From: JAPPLB01 sp965204095
GTDB lineage: Bacteria; Acidobacteriota; Terriglobia; Bryobacterales; UBA6623
Direction of reading: 5' to 3'
DNA length: 64,000 bases
NCBI GenBank assembly: GCA_965204095.1
Contig: OZ241991.1
Coordinates: 1,426,001-1,490,000, forward strand
Part shown: positions 8,960 through 18,547 of the stretch, piece after piece
Position numbering within the stretch: the first letter of the stretch is position 1
How the letters are laid out: every line of letters begins with the position of its first letter
The notes under the pieces: model-generated
Seen by the model: the letters and a program-made list of their open reading frames with translations, nothing else
What the model was told of the DNA's origin: nothing
The model's database searches: none
Made by a program: the position numbers and the translations under genes

Positions 8960-10330
8960 TCAACGGGACGGTGATGCCCTGTTGACGACCTTCCAGACTC
9001 CTTTGTCCATCTTGCCCTTGTCGCTACCGCCGGCAATCCATAGGGCGTTGTCGTGGACGAAAACGCTGGCGGCATGGCGAGGTATCCAGGGAGTATCCGG
9101 CAGCTCGTACCAGTTGACGCCGTCGGCGGAATACCAACAGTCCTTTCCACTCACTCCCGGCTCGGCGGAGCCTTCCATCACCCACATCCGGTTATCGAAC
9201 ACCGCGACCTCATGGTACTGACGCGGTTTCCAGGGCGGCGCCTCGTTCTCAAGGGTCCAATGGACGCCATCCGCCGAGCTCCAGATGTCGCCGTAGTACT
9301 GTCTGAAGGGGGTTTGCGGGGTATCGTACGTGCCTCCACCCAGAATCCACATACGGCCCTTGAAGACGACGTTGCCCCCAATCATGCCTCGGGCTGACCA
9401 GTAGGGCTCGTCAGGCTGAACCCGAACCCAATGGACGCCGTCCGTGGTATGCCATACGTCGCGATAGAAAACCTCCTCCTCGGGGGCGATCTGGGGAATC
9501 GTTTGTCCGCCCATCACCCAGATCTTGTCGTCGAAGGCCAACGTGTAGTGCAATACGCGCGGTCCCCACGGGACGTCCCGCCCCTTGTTGACGTGATTCC
9601 AGTTCTTTCCATCCTCGGAATTCCAAACGTCGTTCTGGTAATGCCCCTGGTTCGCGTCTCCACCGACGATCCACATTTTTCCCCGGTAAACAACGTAACC
9701 GGCGGTGTGCCGGCCCTCCCAATCGCTGTTGGAATCGAATCGATCATCGAGGAAGGTGTTCGGCTTGACCAAGGTCCACCGAGCGCCATCAGCCGAACTC
9801 CACACTTCGTTGTTACAGATCCTGGGGAAATACACTTTGTCATTGGGGTTCCAGCCGCCGAGCAGCCACATCAGACCCTTGAACACCAACGCCCCCGCAC
9901 CGTCCCGCGGAGCATAGGCCGCCTTCGTGGTGACGTTGACCCATTGGTAGTCCGGCACCTCCTGCGAGGGGATGATGGAGAATCGCACCTGGGCCGTGGG
10001 GCCGCCTTCCAGCGGTGAGATCCGAAGGGAGCAGTCGGTGGAGACGGAGTCGGGGACCTTCCATAGATGCCGGCCGGTGTTGCGCGCATTGCCCGCAACC
10101 GCCTTCCAACTCGCGCCGCTGTCGGTGCTGTACTCGATCCGAACCCTGCTGCCGGTGGAGTTCCCGGGAGCCTTCCAGGTGATGTAGTGCAGGCTTCCGA
10201 CACTCCAACGCGCGTCGGCTCCTGGAGAAGACACAACCCATTGGGATGCGGCTTCCGATGCATCCGCGGAGAGCGAAAGACCGGTTGCCGAAAAGAATAC
10301 GAGACAAACGCATGCAAGGCTGAATCTCAT
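8960..10330 (-). CDS. Secreted kelch-like beta-propeller protein
   Basis: The product has 456 residues with a signal peptide (MRFSLACVCLVFFSATGLSL). An immunoglobulin-like N-terminal domain (GADARWSVGSLHYITWKAPG, EYSTDSGASWKAVAG) is followed by at least five kelch-type blades. These repeat the pattern V-x-F-x-G-x-M-W-x-x-G-G and W-x-S-x-D-G-x-x-W (MWLLGG, MWIVGG, IWVMGG, MWILGG; SSADGARWT, NSEDGKNWN, TTDGVHWVR). It is probably periplasmic or extracellular, binding or acting on a carbohydrate or another ligand that cannot be named. ATG 10330 is chosen because GAGGTG lies just upstream; a GTG at 10336 is possible. Flanked by repeats on both sides, so likely monocistronic. Confidence 0.8.
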   Translation of the reverse strand: MRFSLACVCLVFFSATGLSLSADASEAASQWVVSSPGADARWSVGSLHYITWKAPGNSTGSRVRIEYSTDSGASWKAVAGNARNTGRHLWKVPDSVSTDCSLRISPLEGGPTAQVRFSIIPSQEVPDYQWVNVTTKAAYAPRDGAGALVFKGLMWLLGGWNPNDKVYFPRICNNEVWSSADGARWTLVKPNTFLDDRFDSNSDWEGRHTAGYVVYRGKMWIVGGDANQGHYQNDVWNSEDGKNWNHVNKGRDVPWGPRVLHYTLAFDDKIWVMGGQTIPQIAPEEEVFYRDVWHTTDGVHWVRVQPDEPYWSARGMIGGNVVFKGRMWILGGGTYDTPQTPFRQYYGDIWSSADGVHWTLENEAPPWKPRQYHEVAVFDNRMWVMEGSAEPGVSGKDCWYSADGVNWYELPDTPWIPRHAASVFVHDNALWIAGGSDKGKMDKGVWKVVNRASPSR

Positions 10331-10373
10331 GAACACACCTCAAGCCGGAAAACTCGATTCGCGAACGTAACTA

Positions 10374-10552
10374 ACCTGCATTTCTCACCACCCAACGGTC
10401 GAAGCACACGATACGACCGCCAGGACTTCGTTGCGCTTGCTTGCCGTGCTCAACGTACTGTTCAAGTACGCCTGCGCGCGCCAAGCGGCTCGCGCCTCGT
10501 CCTGACGGCCCTCTCACCCACTTCGCCTCGCCGCGTGGTGAGAAATGCAGGC
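10374..10552 (+). repeat. TA-flanked 179-bp inverted-repeat element, full copy
   Basis: A full copy running from ACCTGCATTTCTCACCACCC to GTGGTGAGAAATGCAGGC, with TA at 10372-10373 and 10553-10554. It has no coding capacity. It is one of five near-identical 178-179-bp copies in the window. Confidence 0.9.
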
Positions 10553-10615
10553 TAAACGGGGTGACGCCGTTGCGGCGAGTTTTTCCTCCGCCCGCGCGCG
10601 AATCCTACCAGCTAG

Positions 10616-10640
10616 AAACATCCAGACCGGTGTCAACGCC
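10616..10640 (-). repeat. Short dispersed motif TTGACACCGGTCTGGATGTT
   Basis: The minus strand here reads GTTGACACCGGTCTGGATG. Closely similar motifs lie at about 31275-31299 and 50067-50093 on the plus strand. All three are intergenic and beside the larger repeats; function unknown. Confidence 0.5.
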
Positions 10641-10682
10641 ACTCGATCAGGAGGATGCCTCAGGCCGGCTGGTCCGAAACTA

Positions 10683-10860
10683 GCCTGCATTTCTCACCAC
10701 ATGACGGCCGGAGCACGCGATACGACCGCCAGGACTTCGTTGCGCTTGCTTGCCGTGCTCAACGTACTGTCCAGTACGCCTGCGCGCGCCAAGCAACTCG
10801 CGCCTCGTCCTGGCGGCCCTCTCACCCACTCCGCCTCGCCACGTGGTGAGAAATGCAGGC
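10683..10860 (+). repeat. TA-flanked inverted-repeat element, full copy
   Basis: A second full copy (178 bp), 130 bases from the previous one and in the same orientation, with TA at 10681-10682 and 10861-10862. Confidence 0.9.
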
Positions 10861-10911
10861 TAGCACCAAGCTCCGCAGGATGGCGCCGCACACGATGCCG
10901 AACGCGCGCTC

Positions 10912-12321
10912 TCACTTGCCGAAACAATAAATACCCTGAGCTGTACGGACGAAGATCTTGCCGTCCGAGAGGGCAGGCGTAGCGAAGATCTCCTCTTCAA
11001 GATCGTTGACCGTAATCACTTCCCAGTCAGCACCCGGTCTCACCACCGAGACTTTGCCGTTCTCGCTGGCGAGGTAGATCTTACCGTCCGCAGCCACCGG
11101 AGAGGCAGAGTAGGGATCGATGGCGCCTTCGAGGCGGCCCTGCTTGAGCAACTTGCCGGTCTGCGCGTCAATGGCGGTGAAAATGCCGCCGTTCTTGACA
11201 TAGTAAAGAACGTTGTCGTAGATCAGCGGCGAGGGGATGACGAACTTGAAACCTTTTTCGTAGCGCCAGAGTTCTCGGGTTCGAAGGGTCCCGCCGTTGC
11301 TCCCCGGCTCCAAACGCATTGCCACCAATGGCGAGGGACCCGTGTAGCGGCTTTGTACGGCATCCCACTCCTGGCGGTCGAGAATGCCGTCCTTGTTGCC
11401 CCGGAACTTCGCCATCCCGGTCAACCAGACACTGCCCTTGTACTCGTTCGCGGCGAGCTTGCCGTCGCCGTCCTTGTCCCGTTTCTCAAGCGGACCGTCA
11501 AACGAGATGGCATTCCCGAAGTTGTAGCCGAAAGCATAGAGAGTGTCGCCCTCCAAGATCGGGCTGGCAACCATCGCCCCGGCCATGCTGGATTCGGTGA
11601 AAGTACGCCGGCCGCTTTTCAATTGGTGGGCGCCGAACATCCGGTCGCCGACGGTGAGGATGTAAGGAGCGCCACCGGCAGTGCGGTAGAACACGGGTGT
11701 CGACCAGCTCTCGGATTCCGAGCGGTTCGTTTTCCAGACGGTCTCGCCATTCTCCAGATCGAACGCCGCAATGTAGGAGTCGGCGAACTGATCCACCTGA
11801 ATCACCAGCAGGCCGTCCGCCACGATGGGCGAGATGCCCAAGCCGTGGGAACTGGTGAACGGGCCAAGCGGGGTCTTCCAACGAAGATTGCCGGCAGGGT
11901 CGTAGCTGACGAGGCCCCAGTCCTGGAAGAACACATAGACATTCTCGCCGTCCGTAACCGGTGTAAGGGCCGCGGGATCGTTCAACTTGTTGACGAGGGG
12001 TTCACGCCGCCGTTCGATGGACCGCTCCCAGAGCAGCGTGCCGGTCTTGCGGTCCAAGCACTGCGTGAACAGCTTTTCGCCGACGAAGCCCGTGAGGAAA
12101 ACATGTCGAGCCGTGAGCACAGGAGAGGACTTGGAGGGCCGGAGCTCCGCTTTCCAGATGAGATTCGTATCGGGGCCGAAAGAAGTGGGGTATCCGGTAT
12201 CTTCGGAAACGCCAGAGCCGTTCGGTCCGCGAAAACGGGACCAGTTCTCCGCGTCCAGGGCCGGCACCGCCAGAAGGCAGGCAAGCAGTACAGCTTGCAC
12301 AATCCTGTGAACCTGATTCAT
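10912..12321 (-). CDS. PQQ-binding-like beta-propeller protein with EF-hand-like loops
   Basis: A 469-residue secreted protein (signal VQAVLLACLLAVPALDA). It carries the ENWSRFRGPNGSGVS opening typical of outer-membrane-assembly/PQQ-like propeller proteins in this lineage type, repeated LDRKTGTLLWER and FDLENGETVWKT blades, and DKDGDGKLAANE and GNKDGILDRQEW calcium-binding EF-hand-like loops near the middle. The role could be scaffolding or quinoprotein-like oxidation; cofactor residues cannot be judged from sequence alone. ATG 12321 is preferred because GAGGGAG lies upstream; a frame start at 12366 would run into the stop of the preceding DUF1501 gene. It follows that gene by 41 bases on the same strand and may share its operon. 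Confidence 0.8.
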   Translation of the reverse strand: MNQVHRIVQAVLLACLLAVPALDAENWSRFRGPNGSGVSEDTGYPTSFGPDTNLIWKAELRPSKSSPVLTARHVFLTGFVGEKLFTQCLDRKTGTLLWERSIERRREPLVNKLNDPAALTPVTDGENVYVFFQDWGLVSYDPAGNLRWKTPLGPFTSSHGLGISPIVADGLLVIQVDQFADSYIAAFDLENGETVWKTNRSESESWSTPVFYRTAGGAPYILTVGDRMFGAHQLKSGRRTFTESSMAGAMVASPILEGDTLYAFGYNFGNAISFDGPLEKRDKDGDGKLAANEYKGSVWLTGMAKFRGNKDGILDRQEWDAVQSRYTGPSPLVAMRLEPGSNGGTLRTRELWRYEKGFKFVIPSPLIYDNVLYYVKNGGIFTAIDAQTGKLLKQGRLEGAIDPYSASPVAADGKIYLASENGKVSVVRPGADWEVITVNDLEEEIFATPALSDGKIFVRTAQGIYCFGK

Positions 12322-12362
12322 GTCGTCACTCCCTCGAAACCTTCCATGCCGGAAAGGCTGAA

Positions 12363-13703
12363 TCACAACAGTTCGTCTACGGGCTCGCCGGTCGTGTCGT
12401 CAATGGAGTTGGCGATCTTGATCGGCCTGCCGATCGGAGTCACGTATTCCTTGGTCCAGTCGATGCCAAAGGCCTTGTACACGGTGGCGAACAAGTCACC
12501 GACCATGACGCGCCGTTCGATGATCTCTCCTCCGTGAACGTCACTCGCTCCGACGACGCGGCCACACTGGACGCCGCCGCCGCCTACCAGGGCGGTCCAG
12601 CAGCGGGGCCAGTGATCCCGGCCTCCGCTGGCATTGTAGAACGGGGTGCGCCCGAACTCACCCATGACGACGACCACCGTTTCATCATGCAGCCCTCGCG
12701 CGACCAGATCATCCAGCAGAGTGGAGAGGCCTTGATCCAGAGGCGGACAAAGCTTATCCCGGTGACCGTCGTCGTTGAAATAGTGAGTATCCCAGTTGGA
12801 ATAGTGGTAACCAGCGGCGGTCACGAAACGCACACCCGACTCCACCAAGCGCCGCGCCAGCAACAAGCTTTGGCCGACGGAACTGCGCCCGTAGTCGTCT
12901 TTGAGTTTCTCGGGCTCTTGCGAGAGATCGAAGGCCCGGCGGACCTCCGGCGCCAGAATCATTTCCCATGCCTTTTGAGTAAAGGCGTCGAGCTTGGCGT
13001 GCTCGAGGCTTGCGGAGCGCTCACGATAGCTTTGATCCACGATCCGCCGGAACTCGAGCCGCTCCGAGATGGCGGCCGGCGCCAGCGATTTCGGAAGGCT
13101 CAAATCGGGCAGATCAAAGTCTTCCCTGGACGGGTCCGGGACGCTCATGGGCTCGTATTCCGGCTCCAGGAATGCGGCCCGAAAGTAGTCCTGGTAGTGC
13201 GGCCGGTTGTCGAAGGTCGGAACCAACACATAGGGAGGAAGCTTGTTCGTCGCTCCCATTTCTTTCGCCAGGATCGAACCCCAGAACGGGAACTTCATCG
13301 AAGGGTTCGGATTGTGGCCCGTGACCGAGTAGTGCGTGGCTTCCGGGTGATCATCGCCGAAGCCTTTCATCGACCGGATGATCGAGATCCTGTCCATGCG
13401 TTTCGCCAGCCGGGGAAACAGCTCGGAAATCCGGATGCCGGGCACATTGGTAGCGATGGGCCGAAACGCACTGTCGGGCTTTGGGTCGAAGGTGTCTTTC
13501 TGGCTAGGCCCCCCTTCCAGCCAAACAAGGATGACCGACCGGGCTTTCCCCCGCGGTTGGCGCCCGGTCGCGGCGGCCACGGCGCTCTCGAGCAGCAGAG
13601 ACTGGCTGAGATGCATGCCGAGCAAACTCAACGAACCGACCTTGATGAAATCGCGGCGGAGCCACTCCCGTTGGTTGGAACGCAAGCTGCTTCTGTTTTT
13701 CAT
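12363..13703 (-). CDS. DUF1501 domain protein (sulfatase-like fold), Tat-type leader
   Basis: A 446-residue protein with a twin-arginine-like leader (RRDFIKVGSLSLLGMHLSQS). DUF1501 motifs are visible: ILVWLEGGPSQKDTFDPKPD near the start, then VVVMGEFGRTP, GGRDHWPRCWTALVGGGGV and GASDVHG near the end. The family has an alkaline-phosphatase/sulfatase-like fold, but its reaction is unproven. ATG 13703 has GGAG eight bases upstream. It lies 47 bases after the PSD1 gene, the classical PSD1-DUF1501 pairing, and both are probably exported together. Confidence 0.9.
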   Translation of the reverse strand: MKNRSSLRSNQREWLRRDFIKVGSLSLLGMHLSQSLLLESAVAAATGRQPRGKARSVILVWLEGGPSQKDTFDPKPDSAFRPIATNVPGIRISELFPRLAKRMDRISIIRSMKGFGDDHPEATHYSVTGHNPNPSMKFPFWGSILAKEMGATNKLPPYVLVPTFDNRPHYQDYFRAAFLEPEYEPMSVPDPSREDFDLPDLSLPKSLAPAAISERLEFRRIVDQSYRERSASLEHAKLDAFTQKAWEMILAPEVRRAFDLSQEPEKLKDDYGRSSVGQSLLLARRLVESGVRFVTAAGYHYSNWDTHYFNDDGHRDKLCPPLDQGLSTLLDDLVARGLHDETVVVVMGEFGRTPFYNASGGRDHWPRCWTALVGGGGVQCGRVVGASDVHGGEIIERRVMVGDLFATVYKAFGIDWTKEYVTPIGRPIKIANSIDDTTGEPVDELL

Positions 13704-13750
13704 GCCATCGCTCCGTCGCCAGCCTGCTTGCCGGTCTGAGGATTTCCTCG

Positions 13751-16366
13751 CTAGTGGTTCTCGGCAAACTCGCGCGAAGTGACAACGGCCCACTGCAGAT
13801 TGCGCAAGGCCTCCTCGCGGCTCGTCGAGCTTGCCATCAGACTCTGTAGCGCCGACCGTTCCTGCTTCGACGGGTACCGTGTCAGAGCGGCCAGGTACAG
13901 CTCATCAAGAATTTCGTTGTCAGAAGCGCCTGCGTGATACAGCTCGTAGACTCTGCCGCCTTCCTTCCACAGTTTATCGTTGTACGTTTCTCCTGCGAGC
14001 ATGTGCAACGCCTGACCGAGATTGAGCGTAGCCCTGCGCTCGGGCACCGAGGCACGATTGGGCCGCCCGTACAAATCCAGAAAGGGCGATACGTAGATGT
14101 CCGACTCTCGAAGCTCAATGGCGCGCGTCCCCTCGCGCACGGGGCTGTTTGCGGGAATCTTTCCTCCCTGTGTCCTGAAAATTTCCGCGACCCCGGTCAC
14201 GTCAGTGAGGGCATCCAGCAGAACTTCCGCGTCCAAGGGGCGAGGTACGTAGTAAGCGTAGTTGGCGCCGGCCGCCGAGGTCGTTTCGCCCGCCGCTCCA
14301 GCAAGCTGATACGTCCGCGAGGTCACGATCAGCCGGAACATCCGCTTCATGTCATAGCCCTTCGCCACGAACTCTTCGGCAAGCGCCCGCAGCAGCTCGG
14401 GATGCGTGGGGGGATTGGTCGAACGCAAGTCATCCACCGGGTCGACGAGACCGCGGCCGAAGAAGAACGACCAGAAGCGGTTCACCGCCGCTTCCGCGAA
14501 ATACTCGTGGGACGTCATCCATTCGGCCAGATCAAGACGCACGCTCCGCTGATTCCCGTGTTCCAGAACGGTTCCATCGAGCAGTGTCGGCGGAACCTCC
14601 TGCTGCGTGCGCGGATGCAGAATCCGATACTCGCGCTGACCCACGACATCCGCTCCAATCTCCTTGCCCATCGGGTAATCGAAAACGATGGAGTCGTGAC
14701 CCGACCAGCCGGTCCGGAACATATGGCCGAAGAACGCGGTCAGACCCCAAAACTGGTCCTGTGTCCAGTCTTCATAGGGATGATCGTGGCAACGCGCGCA
14801 ATCGAAGCGGCGTCCCAGGAAGACCTGGGCCTGCTCGAGCATGGCGTCCGGCGGAAGCTTGATGACCTGCAACGGAAGGAAGTGCCGCGACGCGCCACGG
14901 TACCCCTGGGCGGCGATGCGTTCGCGAGCCACCTCGTCGAAGGGCCTGTTCGTCGCCACGTTTTTGCGGATCCACTCCCAGTAGTCGCGGCTCCACTTGG
15001 GGTTGACGCCGTTCTGATAGACCGACACCCGGAACAGATCCGCAAAGCGATACGTCCAGTAGTCGATGTATTCCGGCGAGTCAAGAAGAATGTCGATGAG
15101 CTTCTCGCGCTTGTCCGGATCTTCATCCTGAAGGAACTCGCGGACCCGCGCGGGCGGGGGTAAAGCCCCTGTCAAGTCCAGGCAGACTCTTCGCAGGAAC
15201 TCCTCGTCGCTCGACAACGCAGCGGGAGCAACATTGAACTTGCGAAGCTTGCCGAGGATATGTTCGTCGATGAAATTGAAAGGCTCGACATCCGGATCGT
15301 CGGTCAACTCTTCCCCGACAACACCCACACGAAGGTTTGCCAGCCTGCCGGAGGCGCGGATCATCACGAAGGTCTCGCCCGGCTGCTGCGCGTTCACGAA
15401 CCCGTCGGATGAAACCCCGGCCACTCCGGACTCCCTGACTTCGTAGAGAACCTTGCGGGTCAGGTCTTCCTCGGTCCCATCGCCGTAGCGGCCGGTTACC
15501 AGAAAGCGGTGCTGCTGCCCGGATTTGAGAAAAACCTGGTCGGGGAAGACGCGGAGTTCCTTCAGCCGTGAGGATTCCGACCCTTGATCCCCGAAAGGAG
15601 CGCCTGCTCGCACCCACTCGAGAATCGTGTTGTAGTCATCCGAGCCCTTCTCGAACCGCAGACCGCCGCCGTGCGGGACTTGCGCAGTCGGCTTGAGCAG
15701 AAGCAGGCTCTTCTCCGGGTTCCGCTTGTCGATGCGCGGGATCTGCGGCCCCCCGGACTCCGAACTCATCACCTGATAAATGCCGCCCTCGACGATCCAC
15801 TTGTAGTCTTCGTGAGGATGCCCGGCGTTATCGGAGAGCCGGAAGCCGTTCTGGCCCTTGACCCCACCGTGACAGGCCGCGCCATTGCAGCCGCGTTTGG
15901 TCAGGATCCCACCGATATCACGGGCGAAACTCAGCGGCCTTTGCTGCGCCGACCGCCGGACACGAAATCGCGCCGCCGCCTCCCTGTCGCCGACGACCGC
16001 CTTGATCCCGGTCTCTCCATCCGACAGGGGGTAAAAAAGGCCCTGCGCATCGATACGCCCCACGCCGCCGTCCGACAAAACGAACTCGGCTTGCGACGTC
16101 AGATCAACGCGCCGGCCATCAGCCAGCGTGCCGATCACGACCAACTGCTGGACGGCATCGGCCCAGTAGAGCGTTCGCTGTTCCGGCGCCAACTCGATCG
16201 AGGCCAACTCGGAAGACGCCGTGTGCTGCGCTTCAAGGTAGGGGGGCAACTGCACAAGCGCGCACAGGGCAACCACAGCGGCCCAGCCGATCCGCCGGCT
16301 GCTTCCGCCGATGGCCGTCCGCCCGCGCGGGTCGGCGTTACCGCGTTGCCGCAAGCCCCGTGACAT
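13751..16366 (-). CDS. PSD1-family protein: Ig-like + DUF1549 + DUF1553
   Basis: 871 residues. After a leader (IGWAAVVALCALVQLPPYLEA) comes an Ig-like/BIG2-type domain (LASIELAPEQRTLYWADAVQ), then LTKRGCNGAACHGGVKGQNG, the C-X4-CH form usual in this subfamily. DUF1549 is marked by RVCLDLTGALPPPARVREFL and CARCHDHPYEDWTQDQFWGL, and DUF1553 by VNRFWSFFFGRGLVDPVDDL. ATG 16366 is chosen (GGAG seven bases upstream), overlapping the upstream PPC-domain gene by 29 bases; ATG 16387 or TTG 16396 are alternatives. Middle gene of a three-gene minus-strand operon, PPC protein - PSD1 - DUF1501. Confidence 0.88.
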   Translation of the reverse strand: MSRGLRQRGNADPRGRTAIGGSSRRIGWAAVVALCALVQLPPYLEAQHTASSELASIELAPEQRTLYWADAVQQLVVIGTLADGRRVDLTSQAEFVLSDGGVGRIDAQGLFYPLSDGETGIKAVVGDREAAARFRVRRSAQQRPLSFARDIGGILTKRGCNGAACHGGVKGQNGFRLSDNAGHPHEDYKWIVEGGIYQVMSSESGGPQIPRIDKRNPEKSLLLLKPTAQVPHGGGLRFEKGSDDYNTILEWVRAGAPFGDQGSESSRLKELRVFPDQVFLKSGQQHRFLVTGRYGDGTEEDLTRKVLYEVRESGVAGVSSDGFVNAQQPGETFVMIRASGRLANLRVGVVGEELTDDPDVEPFNFIDEHILGKLRKFNVAPAALSSDEEFLRRVCLDLTGALPPPARVREFLQDEDPDKREKLIDILLDSPEYIDYWTYRFADLFRVSVYQNGVNPKWSRDYWEWIRKNVATNRPFDEVARERIAAQGYRGASRHFLPLQVIKLPPDAMLEQAQVFLGRRFDCARCHDHPYEDWTQDQFWGLTAFFGHMFRTGWSGHDSIVFDYPMGKEIGADVVGQREYRILHPRTQQEVPPTLLDGTVLEHGNQRSVRLDLAEWMTSHEYFAEAAVNRFWSFFFGRGLVDPVDDLRSTNPPTHPELLRALAEEFVAKGYDMKRMFRLIVTSRTYQLAGAAGETTSAAGANYAYYVPRPLDAEVLLDALTDVTGVAEIFRTQGGKIPANSPVREGTRAIELRESDIYVSPFLDLYGRPNRASVPERRATLNLGQALHMLAGETYNDKLWKEGGRVYELYHAGASDNEILDELYLAALTRYPSKQERSALQSLMASSTSREEALRNLQWAVVTSREFAENH

Positions 16367-18152
16367 CGGGCTGCTCCGTCTCCTCATTGGACTCAAGAAC
16401 CATGACCGGCATTTGTTTCGCCAGAATAGGCCGCCCCATCTCTCCCTTGCGGACCGGCGTCGCCATGACCTGCATCATGCTCGGCGCCCGGGTTGGCGTC
16501 GCGTCGTCGTCGGTGACGAGCAAGAGCGTCGCCGTTCGATTTTTCGCGAGATAGCGTTCCACCTTGCCTTCACTCAAGCGCGGTTGCCGTACCTTCAGGA
16601 ATTCGACTTCGGTTGCCGGAATGACCCTGACACCCTCGGGCAAACCCTCGACAGCCAGAGCGATGTACCCTTCAAAACCCTCTTCCTGGTCAGTGACGAT
16701 CGAGAGTTTATAGATCTCGCCGGCTACCAGATTCAAGCGGTCCTCTTCGATGTGAACCGCGCCAACGTGCGGGACTTGCGGCCGGATCAGGATGCGGTAG
16801 GCGAAGCGGTCGTCGCCGCGCTGCGTCGTGAGGTCGCGAACCTCGAGAGTAAACCTGCCGTCGCGCCGAAAGTCGAAGACGGTCTTCGGGCTCAGCACCT
16901 TCATGATGAATCCGCCGTTGGCGTGGACCATCGAGTGGACGTTGGAGAAGACTTCGACGCCCGCCTCGTCCACCACTCTCAAATACGGAACGAAGTCCGG
17001 AGGAGCGGCATCGGGAGTCTCGATTTCAATGGCGATACCGTCTCCTCGTTTCGCATCGAACCGCACGCGATCGATATCTCCGGGGCTCTCCACCGTCCCT
17101 TGGATGAAAGTGGGAAGCATGACGTCAACGGGTTGCGAGTTCGCCGATCCGGTGTCGGCATTGGCAACAGCGATCTCTCCGCCTGGCTCTCGCTCGGGCC
17201 GGCCTGTCGAGCGTGACCAGAGCACTTCGAGCGCATCGGGCTGCAGCGGACGCGTGAAGTTCCGTTCTTCCCACAGAGGACCGCCGGCCTGCGGGGAAAA
17301 GTGACGAGTGCGGTGTTGTTCAGCCCTTTCGCCGGCATTCGGCCGAGTCACCCGAAGCTGATAAACCTGATCCGGCCCTCCTCCGCCCAGGAAGGGCTCG
17401 ACGCGCAAGACGTACCGTCCGGCTTTTTCGAAGCGGTAGGTGAGGCGCGACTCATTGGACCGGCCCGGGTAGTGAGTGGGCTCGTCGTTGTAAGCCAGGC
17501 GTGTCAGGCGAGCGGGGTTGTGCCAGCTTCCGGTAGGCTCGAAGAGGGTCAATACCGGGTCGGTGGACGGGGACCCGGAATAGGCTTCGAACCGCAGCCG
17601 CTCTCCGGCGGATACCTCGAAATCATAGAAGTCGACTTCGGCCTTCCGGCTGAACCTGCCGTTGACAACTACCTGAAACCTGTCCAGACGCTGCGCCGAC
17701 TCAGGATCGGAGTGCACCGACCCGACCTCCTCGATCACGGGATCGCTGTTCACGCGGAAGCGCACGGCGTCCGTCAAGCCATTGGGCGTAAGCAGGCGCA
17801 TCCAGTAGAGACCGGTCTTTGCCGCACCCTGAATGCGTAAGCGCAGTGCGGCCCTGTACTTGCGTTTCGATGGCGGCTGTCCGGGTTTTCCGTCCTTGTT
17901 CACCGGCTCGACGCGCTGAATGTCAGCGCTCAACAGGTCCGAGTCGAACCAAACGGCATAGGCGCCTTCCAGGGCGGTTCCCCGCACCTCGGCGGTAAAC
18001 TCGGTTCCGGGGTTGCCCCCCATCGGAAAGATCGAACTCAGGGCCGGCTCGGGGCGAGGTCCGGCCTGCGACAAGCCTGTAAAGACGCCGGCGGCGAGTA
18101 CGACCAGGAAACAGCGCCGCCAGAAAACGGGAGTGAGTCGGCGACCGTACAT
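16338..18152 (-). CDS. Secreted PPC-domain (pre-peptidase C-terminal) protein
   Basis: 604 residues with a signal peptide (CFLVVLAAGVFTGLSQA). An early IPT/TIG-like region (LSSIFPMGGNPGTEFTAEVR) precedes PPC-type domains with the typical VDFYDFEVSAGERLRFEAYS and RLTYRFEKAGRYVLRVEPFL signatures, and a second set (DIDRVRFDAKRGDGIAIEIE). PPC domains are non-catalytic beta-sandwiches; in this context such genes head PSD1-DUF1501 operons. The gene starts just downstream of symporter and restriction-gene fragments. Function beyond export and adhesion or binding is unknown. Confidence 0.8.
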   Translation of the reverse strand: MYGRRLTPVFWRRCFLVVLAAGVFTGLSQAGPRPEPALSSIFPMGGNPGTEFTAEVRGTALEGAYAVWFDSDLLSADIQRVEPVNKDGKPGQPPSKRKYRAALRLRIQGAAKTGLYWMRLLTPNGLTDAVRFRVNSDPVIEEVGSVHSDPESAQRLDRFQVVVNGRFSRKAEVDFYDFEVSAGERLRFEAYSGSPSTDPVLTLFEPTGSWHNPARLTRLAYNDEPTHYPGRSNESRLTYRFEKAGRYVLRVEPFLGGGGPDQVYQLRVTRPNAGERAEQHRTRHFSPQAGGPLWEERNFTRPLQPDALEVLWSRSTGRPEREPGGEIAVANADTGSANSQPVDVMLPTFIQGTVESPGDIDRVRFDAKRGDGIAIEIETPDAAPPDFVPYLRVVDEAGVEVFSNVHSMVHANGGFIMKVLSPKTVFDFRRDGRFTLEVRDLTTQRGDDRFAYRILIRPQVPHVGAVHIEEDRLNLVAGEIYKLSIVTDQEEGFEGYIALAVEGLPEGVRVIPATEVEFLKVRQPRLSEGKVERYLAKNRTATLLLVTDDDATPTRAPSMMQVMATPVRKGEMGRPILAKQMPVMVLESNEETEQPDVTGLAATR

Positions 18153-18214
18153 CCCATCGGAAATATATCACATTTACAGCAAAAACCCCCGGATATTGCA
18201 GTCTGACGAGTAGG

Positions 18215-18418
18215 TTACGCGCCCGTGCCGAAGTACAGTTTTCGGATGCTTTCCGATGGTGGTGAAGACACCATGGCAGTCCCGATGGACGCCGCGAGAG
18301 ACGCGAGCGCGTTCCCGATCAAGGGATCGAACCCACCGAAACTCTTGGCCCCGAATACGGCGTATTGAGAGAGAAAGGATAGGAAACCTACCAGCATGCT
18401 CGCCAGATAGCCGGAGTC
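18215..18418 (-). pseudogene. 3-prime fragment of a sodium:solute symporter gene
   Basis: The minus strand encodes FLSFLSQYAVFGAKSFGGFD and, at its end, PPSESIRKLYFGTGA, matching the C-terminal 60 residues of the intact symporter that ends at 21247. Sequence upstream of the match (SGCLAGM-like codons, then GCGCAAGACTCCGGCT) is shared with the second fragment at 19.5-19.8 kb but not with the intact gene, so both fragments come from a paralogue. No start, not functional. Confidence 0.85.
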
Positions 18419-18426
18419 TTGCGCGG

Positions 18427-18486
18427 TTATCTCCTCATTCGTTCTTCAAGCTGGAAATGGAGGGTGGGTTCGAAGTGGAGTTTCAT
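18427..18486 (-). pseudogene. 5-prime stub resembling a type III restriction enzyme res gene
   Basis: The minus-strand frame MKLHFEPTLHFQLEERMRR followed by TAA resembles the N-terminus usual for type III restriction subunit R (MKL-x-F-E-x-x-L-x-x-Q-L). It starts 61 bases after the hepT stop and runs directly into the symporter 3-prime fragment. Nineteen codons only. The identity rests on motif memory and needs an alignment. Confidence 0.55.
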
Positions 18487-18547
18487 CGTTCGAGTCCCGG
18501 TTCCGGCTTCGGCGGAGAGCGGCTGTACATCTTCCTTGGTCACATCC